Positions 59,801-64,000 of a stretch of 64,000 bases of DNA are shown here, piece after piece. Positions within the stretch are counted from its first letter, which is position 1, and the number at the start of each line of letters is the position of its first letter. The stretch comes from Muribaculaceae bacterium (GTDB lineage: Bacteria; Bacteroidota; Bacteroidia; Bacteroidales; Muribaculaceae), in contig WGUO01000017.1 of NCBI GenBank assembly GCA_014867205.1, positions 1 to 64,000 on the forward strand, given 5' to 3'. A program made the position numbers and the translations under genes. A model generated the notes under the pieces. The model ran no database searches. It saw nothing but the letters and a program-made list of their open reading frames with translations, and had not been told where the DNA came from.

Positions 59801-61221
59801 GCCGGAGCTGACTCCAGGCCGGAGGCACATGCCACAACCGCATACCAGACTGATGCCGGCTTTCCGTTGGTCGGCAACTCGGGCGAGACTTCAAGCGATG
59901 TTTCCTTAAGTCCCTCGCCAACAACAACTCCACTCATATCCGTGACTGTGTAGGTGATGTTCTCCACATCAATAAAGCCACCGTTGACCGAGGTCGTCAC
60001 GGGCTCCCAGGAAACAGTGAACTTACCGTTCCTTTGCGTCAGCGCTGCCACAGTCGATGCCGGTGTGTCCGCGCCAACCCAGACTGACCTGATGTTGGTG
60101 CGTGGACCTGAGCCGACTGAATTCGCTGCATAGACAGTGAAGTCATAGCATCCCTGTCCCATCTCGGTCATGTCTACCGGAATCTCTATCGAGGCGCCCC
60201 AGCCCGCGGACTTCTCGGCTACCTTTCTGCCGGATACATACACATACACCGTAAGGTCGCCCGATCCTGCGCTGCCGTCATAAAGGGTCGAGGGGGTGAT
60301 AAGTGTGACGTTGCCCGTTAGTTGTCCGGCGGTAAATGACACATTCACGTCGGAACAAGCCGCAGGGGCACCGGGCAACGACTCGGCACGCGCTATGCAC
60401 AATCCTCCGTAACGTGTTTCCCCATACTGCATGACAGTTGAGCCGGAACCGGTCGACAGGTCGACCTTGACCAGCCGGCCGACTCCGTCGCCATCCATCA
60501 TATACCAGTACATCATGCCCGAGGCATCATCAATTGCTGCCGAGCCCATCACCGACGGCACATATCCCGTCTCCCCGATTGTCGTAAAGGCACCCGTCTC
60601 GCGGCTTATGCCATACAGCACGCCGTCATTGCCCACGGCGTAGCAATTCCCAGCACCGTCGACCGCGAACGCATTGCACACAGGCGCATCCTCGGCTATA
60701 GGCGCCAATATGGTCTTGACCGGCCCGCTCGACTGATAACTTACGAGCCCGAGGGCAACTGACTTCATCTCGGAGTCATAGAAAACGCCCATGGCGCATC
60801 CGCTCATCGGGTCGAGGCTCATGCCTCCCTGTGCGAAATAAGCAGTCGCGTCATCATCCTCATACTTGAAGACCTCACTGCCTGTCTGCATATCATAGCC
60901 GTAGATCTCATAGAAGGTAAACAATCCTCCCCATGACCACGACTTATTGCAATAGTAGACGTTGTCGATTATGACAGCTCCGTTGTTGGCAACCGGACCC
61001 TTGAATACCAGCTCGCGATCCTGTCCCTCGGCAACCGGCATGATGTAGAGTCCCTGCTGGGCCTCGCTGACACCGGGCCCCTGGAGAAGACTCGCCATAA
61101 TCTCCGGGCTACGCTGTGATTCGCTCTGTGCCGATGGAACGCCGCGGGCCTGCGCCACGCCGATTATTCCCGCGACACACGTACCCGCCGCCGCTATGGC
61201 GGCAATTGTCTGTCGTTTCAT
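56851..61221 (-). CDS. Large secreted multidomain protein (Fn3, choice-of-anchor J, T9SS sorting)
   Basis: A 1456-residue exported protein. The signal peptide ends near residue 25 (AQA). Residues about 60-290 resemble a beta-propeller (FYEIYGYDMQTGSEVF, FAVDGAGNCYAVGNDGVLYG). Several Fn3 modules follow (about 295-480, 640-860, 1075-1170). Jelly-roll, cleaved-adhesin/choice-of-anchor J-like domains occur near 485-635 (DWLIAPPVAL), 855-1020 and 1165-1330 (SDEWAISPEIDT, ITFWAKSYSS). The end has NVTVMTVDGKVLRSV and a basic terminal strand, fitting a T9SS type A signal. It is probably a surface adhesin or carbohydrate-binding protein. No catalytic motif was seen. It is the only gene of its transcription unit. 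Confidence 0.87.
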   Translation of the reverse strand: MKRQTIAAIAAAGTCVAGIIGVAQARGVPSAQSESQRSPEIMASLLQGPGVSEAQQGLYIMPVAEGQDRELVFKGPVANNGAVIIDNVYYCNKSWSWGGLFTFYEIYGYDMQTGSEVFKYEDDDATAYFAQGGMSLDPMSGCAMGVFYDSEMKSVALGLVSYQSSGPVKTILAPIAEDAPVCNAFAVDGAGNCYAVGNDGVLYGISRETGAFTTIGETGYVPSVMGSAAIDDASGMMYWYMMDGDGVGRLVKVDLSTGSGSTVMQYGETRYGGLCIARAESLPGAPAACSDVNVSFTAGQLTGNVTLITPSTLYDGSAGSGDLTVYVYVSGRKVAEKSAGWGASIEIPVDMTEMGQGCYDFTVYAANSVGSGPRTNIRSVWVGADTPASTVAALTQRNGKFTVSWEPVTTSVNGGFIDVENITYTVTDMSGVVVGEGLKETSLEVSPELPTNGKPASVWYAVVACASGLESAPARTNTIIVGHNEVPYESDFAEDNLNGFTVLDSNRDGISWVVEDGVAVIQYSETAAMDDWLIAPPVALQGGNAYPVKATIYAESMYIPERIEMKYGRGNTAEAMTKQLMEPTEVAVEVATPMVYEGYMMPDESGDWFLGFHGISDIDQFKLYVSQISIGLPISALVPAKVSNLTVEPNRQGACEATVSFETPAVALNGTPVETLTRVEVRRGETLVKTFENPAVGASLSFTDVLESHGSVEYTVTAFNAHGAGLPATASAYVGFNPPAASAYVNIARTEEEGFVKVSWDAVTADEDGTLFPEGSIVYDIYIVGQEEPAVAGVTTLEQEFRAVAEGEQQMIQCEVKARFEELSGAGAMTARIPVGTPYNGLNESGMFGNYVWGISDAGGAQWGVVRDGDIEGFPDSADGDGYYFACVGSEINDMGVLFTGLVSLDGIENPGVTFRTYNFVGSEGSPDLNEITVSVKPEGSDQWVDLTTKIVNDVCRGQDEWGKVIVPLGDFAGEVIQVQFAAVVKTYVGTMIDGVTIGEITASNLAVSGISAPATVACGREFQINVTVDNCGTVKSGDYRIDLYADGVLAGSAECGPIDSGLSYVHSFDMTMSPLASAPVTYYADVVWSADGSADDNRSKEITVTPRQSALPVPADLAATNVDRTVSLKWDAPAGSDGTPITDDFEDADSFASEYGDWVFVDIDGAPVGGMQNTDIPNIISGVTRGSFWIWDTDVLPIGNNGSAHSGSHYLFSLYRKDGGVSDEWAISPEIDTKSQTITFWAKSYSSRYMEKIAVYVSDGSTNPADFTLVEGSTVNAVAGQWTEYTVTLPEGSRRFAIRSFAANAFMLMIDDVTYIPAPRGESLGLEGYNVYRDGVKLNGELVKDRAYVDTDVEEGKTYEYAVTAVYPDGESAPVSARITVDFSGIESVSDASVSVSLNGNELTVDNCGGCNVTVMTVDGKVLRSVSGVETLKMNVPSGVIIVNAGQKRVKLLVP

Positions 61222-61599
61222 AAATATTAATTTAATTGGTTTTTATTGTCATTTTAAAGTGTTTTCAATTCAAGCAATACGTCATTCTGTTTCCTATTTC
61301 ATGTTTCAAAAACAACCTAATTTCTTATAAACGCTTTCAATTTTTCAAATATAGATATAATTCGGAAATATAACAAACAAACATGGCATATTTTTAAAGA
61401 ATGTCAATAAAATAAAATAAAGCGACACGCACCTTTACAAAAAAATACATATATCCTATATAAATCACGCATATGGATATAAAATCACGCATACTGAGCA
61501 GCGAAAAAATAAAATGATGCAAGCAATAGGGGAATTATATATGTGCATTATTTTTTCGCTGTTTCTTATCCTGCCGGATTTACACTCAGATACGAAACG
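61222..61599 (-). promoter_or_regulatory. A+T-rich intergenic region with promoter 61346-61376
   Basis: Minus strand -7 TATATTTG (61346-61353) and -33 TTG (61374-61376), spacing 20, giving a leader of about 118 bases for the secreted protein. The rest up to 61599 is very A+T rich with no gene seen. Confidence 0.72.
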
Positions 61600-61602
61600 A
61601 CG

Positions 61603-61663
61603 AGGAGGCACTCCGCTGTGGAATGCCTCCTTGCCTTATCTTGATTCCGGCTCCAGCCGGAAT
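61603..61663 (-). terminator. Double hairpin after gdhA
   Basis: Two stems follow the gdhA stop: ATTCCGGCT/AGCCGGAAT (61644-61663, 2-base loop) and AGGAGGCA/TGCCTCCT with further pairing (61603-61631). Together they probably terminate gdhA. Confidence 0.72.
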
Positions 61664-61679
61664 TCTTTTCGCTATGTCA

Positions 61680-63014
61680 TCAGATCACACCCTGGGCCAT
61701 CATGGCGTCAGCCACCTTGAGGAAGCCTGCGATGTTTGCGCCCTTCATGTAGTTGATGTAACCATCTTCCTTGCCATGCTCAACGCAAGCCTCGTGGATG
61801 TTGAACATGATCTCATGGAGCATCTCGTCAACCTTATCGGCGCTCCACTGCAGGTGCTCGGCATCCTGAGTCATCTCGAGACCGGAGACAGCCACACCAC
61901 CGGCGTTCACGGCCTTGCCCGGAGCATACGGAGTCTTGTTTCTGATGAATGTGTCGATAGCCTCGGCCGTGCATCCCATGTTGGAGACTTCGGCAACCAT
62001 CAGCACGTTGTTGGCGATCAGGGCCTTAGCGTCAGCCTCGCCGAGCTCGTTCTGGGTAGCGCAGGGAAGGGCGATGTCGACCTTCTGCTCCCAGGGCTTC
62101 TTGCCTGCGAAGAATGTAGAGCCGGGGAACTTGTCTGCGTAAGGAGCGACTATGTCGTTGCCCGATGCGCGGAGCTCAAGCATGTAGGCGATCTTCTCGC
62201 TGTCGAGACCTGCGGGGTCGTAGATGTAACCGTCAGGACCGGAGATGGTGACAACCTTGCCGCCGAGCTCGGTAGCCTTGGTGGCAGCGCCCCAGGCCAC
62301 ATTGCCGAAGCCCGAGATAGCGATAGTCTTGCCCTTGATGTCCTGGCCGAGGTCCTTGAGCATCTGCTCCACAAAGTAGAGGGCGCCGAAACCTGTAGCC
62401 TCGGGACGGATGCGGCTGCCGCCGAACGAGAGGCCCTTGCCGGTGAATGTACCTGTGTTCTCACGGGCGAGTTTCTTGTACATGCCGTACATGTAGCCTA
62501 CCTCGCGGCCGCCTACGCCGATATCGCCTGCGGGCACGTCACGGTCGGGACCGAGGTTGCGCCAGAGCTCGAGAACGAATGCCTGGCAGAAACGCATGAT
62601 CTCAGCGTCGCTCTTGCCACGCGGGCTGAAGTCTGATCCTCCCTTGGCCCCACCCATAGGCAGAGTAGTGAGGGCATTCTTGAATGTCTGCTCGAATCCG
62701 AGGAATTTGAGAACTGAGAGCGTCACCGAAGCATGGAAACGGATACCTCCCTTATAGGGGCCAATGGCGTTGTTGAACTGTACGCGGTAGCCGATGTTGT
62801 TCTGAACCTCTCCCTTGTCGTCAACCCAGGTCACACGGAATGTGAAGATGCGGTCGGGCTCCACCATACGCTCGATGATGCGTGCCTTCTCGTACTCGGG
62901 ATGCTGATTGTAGACGTCCTCTACACAAATAAGGACTTCCTTTACTGCCTGGAGAAATTCCTTCTCTCCGGGATGCTTGGCCTCGAGATTGGCCATGATC
63001 TCATTGATGTTCAT
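61680..63014 (-). CDS. gdhA: NADP-specific glutamate dehydrogenase
   Basis: Assimilates ammonium by reductive amination of 2-oxoglutarate. The 444-residue length and motifs are those of the hexameric NADPH enzyme. They are GGIRFHASVTLSVLKFLGFEQ (shortened), PMGGAKGGSDFSPRGKSD with the catalytic Lys, RDVPAGDIGVGGREVGYMYG and the Rossmann loop SGFGNVAWGAATKA. NAGGVAVSGLEMTQDA completes the site. It stands alone with its own promoter and double terminator. The Bacteroidota commonly carry an NADP and a dual-specificity enzyme; the sequence favours the former. Confidence 0.96.
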   Translation of the reverse strand: MNINEIMANLEAKHPGEKEFLQAVKEVLICVEDVYNQHPEYEKARIIERMVEPDRIFTFRVTWVDDKGEVQNNIGYRVQFNNAIGPYKGGIRFHASVTLSVLKFLGFEQTFKNALTTLPMGGAKGGSDFSPRGKSDAEIMRFCQAFVLELWRNLGPDRDVPAGDIGVGGREVGYMYGMYKKLARENTGTFTGKGLSFGGSRIRPEATGFGALYFVEQMLKDLGQDIKGKTIAISGFGNVAWGAATKATELGGKVVTISGPDGYIYDPAGLDSEKIAYMLELRASGNDIVAPYADKFPGSTFFAGKKPWEQKVDIALPCATQNELGEADAKALIANNVLMVAEVSNMGCTAEAIDTFIRNKTPYAPGKAVNAGGVAVSGLEMTQDAEHLQWSADKVDEMLHEIMFNIHEACVEHGKEDGYINYMKGANIAGFLKVADAMMAQGVI

Positions 63015-63078
63015 GTCTATCAGTTTAGATTTAAGTGTCTTCGAATATGTATAAACCGCTTTCGGGTTTTCTTTGATG

Positions 63079-63108
63079 CAAACTTACAAAATTAATTTTA
63101 CACGGCAA
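63079..63108 (-). promoter_or_regulatory. Promoter of gdhA
   Basis: Minus strand -7 TAAGTTTG (63079-63086) and -33 TTG (63106-63108), spacing 19; leader about 58 bases. Confidence 0.78.
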
Positions 63109-63209
63109 TAAAAATTTCAGTCATTTTTGCCCGCGATACCCTCAAAAACATATGTTATGCAACATATTTAAAAAACACCGTCTGATTATCATATATATAG
63201 CAAAAGAAA

Positions 63210-63240
63210 GAGAGGACCCGGGCGGGGTCCTCTCCTATTG
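63210..63240 (-). terminator. Terminator of the OmpA-family gene
   Basis: GAGAGGACCC (63210-63219) pairs with GGGTCCTCTC (63225-63234). On the minus strand a pyrimidine-rich tract (TTTCTTTTG) follows. Confidence 0.82.
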
Positions 63241-63283
63241 TTTTCACAGGCATCTTGTACCTGAATGTCGGTTATGTCGATAA

Positions 63284-64000
63284 TTACTGTCTGAAGATTA
63301 CGATACGGTTCCAGTCATTGTTCGAGGGATATTCCTGAACGTCTGATCCGAATGCCTTGGTCTCAAGACGGCTTGCATCGATGCCGTACTGGTTGATGAG
63401 GGCGTTCTTGACAACCTCTGCACGACGCTGCGAGAGCTCCATGTTGTACTCGCTTGTACCGGTGTCCTTGTCAGCATAGCCGGCGATGACTATCTTCTCA
63501 TTGGGGTTAGCCTTCAGCCACTCGGCCATCGAGTACACGTTGACCTCCTCGGTAGGCATGATCTTGTCACTGTTGATTGTGAAACGTACGGTCGCCATCA
63601 GCGGGGCGTTCGCGCAGTCTTTCTGTACGACCTCGGGGCAGGGAAGCTGAGACTGGAGCTGTGCCACAGTCTGGCCGCATGCGAGCAACTGGGCGCGAAG
63701 ATCGTTGACCTGGCCGTTGAGGGCTGCTACCTGAGATACATAGTTGCACTCGTTGAATGTGTTCCAGCCGCGGCCACCGATGTTGAAGTTGAAACCACCC
63801 ATGGCGCTTACAAGACCGTCGATGGAAGCGCCTGACGCACAGTTGTTCCAGTTGTCGGCGTAGAATGTCGCACGCGCCTCAGCGAAGAAGTCCACATACT
63901 TGCAGAGACGGAAGCGGAACTGAAGACCTGCCGATACGGGGAGTGTCCACTGTACGGACTTTGGTCTTAATTTGTGACTGGCAACAATGTTGGTGCCTGC
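63284..64000 (-). CDS. OmpA-family outer-membrane protein (5' end outside the window)
   Basis: Partial gene: the frame is open to the edge at 64000, so at least 239 residues are present and the N-terminus lies beyond. The visible N-terminal part is the end of a beta-barrel (LPVSAGLQFRFRLCKYVDFF). A linker with a short coiled coil follows (VAALNGQVNDLRAQLLA), then a peptidoglycan-binding OmpA domain: VRFTINSDKIMPTEEVNVYS, IVIAGYADKDTGTSEYNMEL, SQRRAEVVKNAL and an end NDWNRIVIFRQ. The conserved Asp and Arg for diaminopimelate binding appear in ADKDTG and SQRRAE. It anchors outer membrane to peptidoglycan. Confidence 0.92.
   Translation of the reverse strand, partial: AGTNIVASHKLRPKSVQWTLPVSAGLQFRFRLCKYVDFFAEARATFYADNWNNCASGASIDGLVSAMGGFNFNIGGRGWNTFNECNYVSQVAALNGQVNDLRAQLLACGQTVAQLQSQLPCPEVVQKDCANAPLMATVRFTINSDKIMPTEEVNVYSMAEWLKANPNEKIVIAGYADKDTGTSEYNMELSQRRAEVVKNALINQYGIDASRLETKAFGSDVQEYPSNNDWNRIVIFRQ

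Noticed and set aside
61623..62636. Plus-strand frame of 337 codons opposite gdhA
   Set aside because: Antisense shadow; it begins within the gdhA terminator hairpins.
1..64000. CRISPR array, prophage or complete insertion sequence
   Set aside because: No regularly spaced repeat array, no transposase, integrase or phage structural gene was seen; the only tandem repeats are the short ones reported.

Overview
The window looks like a stretch of chromosome from a gut Bacteroidales, most probably a Muribaculaceae-type organism (lineage is an inference). The evidence is Bacteroidota-type promoters (a -7 box TAnnTTTG with TTG about 19-20 bases upstream) in front of most transcription units, few purine-rich ribosome binding sites, T9SS-type C-terminal sorting signals plus a PorD-family gene, an UpxY antiterminator, TamL, DUF5606 and DUF4922 proteins, and fairly G+C-rich coding sequence.

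Layout. 1-4 kb: a GNAT acetyltransferase, an S41 lipoprotein peptidase and two tandem duplicated acyltransferases. 4-8 kb (minus): nusB-yajC-ybbR-coaE-DUF5606, with an unusually long NusB carrying an internal duplication. 8-14.6 kb (minus): a compact housekeeping run dnaN - DEDDh exonuclease - coaBC - porD - recN - rlmB. 14.8-16 kb (minus): ribosomal operon rpsF-rpsR-rplI. 16-20 kb: a secreted protein of unknown function and a TPR histidine kinase/LuxR-type regulator pair. 19.8-23.4 kb (minus): etfB-etfA-acyl-CoA dehydrogenase. 23.6-28.2 kb is an accessory zone: tRNA-Glu(CTC) with a tandem-hairpin leader, a 61-residue membrane protein, a BspA-like leucine-rich surface protein behind a long and apparently structured RNA leader, and an AAA ATPase. 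28.3-32 kb: a PD40 propeller protein, CstA and a PHP phosphatase. 32.1-32.9 kb: a gene fragment, an operator-like palindrome and a toxin-antitoxin pair whose toxin has a premature stop. 33-38.7 kb: lepA, a peroxiredoxin, nhaA and class I fumarase. 39-44.1 kb: a minimal exopolysaccharide module (UpxY, OPX lipoprotein, tyrosine autokinase, Wzy-like protein). 44.3-55 kb: an envelope cluster (amidase with golvesin-like domain, GT2, DUF4922, SpoIID, AmpG, TamL). 55-64 kb: a HAD phosphatase, an EamA transporter, a 1456-residue secreted adhesin-like protein, glutamate dehydrogenase and a partial OmpA-family gene.

The most striking unexplained signal is the roughly 370-base leader of the BspA-like gene (minus strand, about 26305-26673). 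It holds a GNRA-capped hairpin, a second strong hairpin, an intrinsic-terminator-like hairpin with a U6 tract, and a distant segment complementary in 9+8 bases to the region that forms both the second hairpin and the terminator 5' arm. This is the layout of a mutually exclusive terminator/antiterminator switch. Second-rank signals are the NusB duplication, the hairpin repeats abutting the tRNA, the decayed toxin, and the DUF4922/SpoIID/AmpG/amidase cluster, which looks like a peptidoglycan turnover and salvage system.
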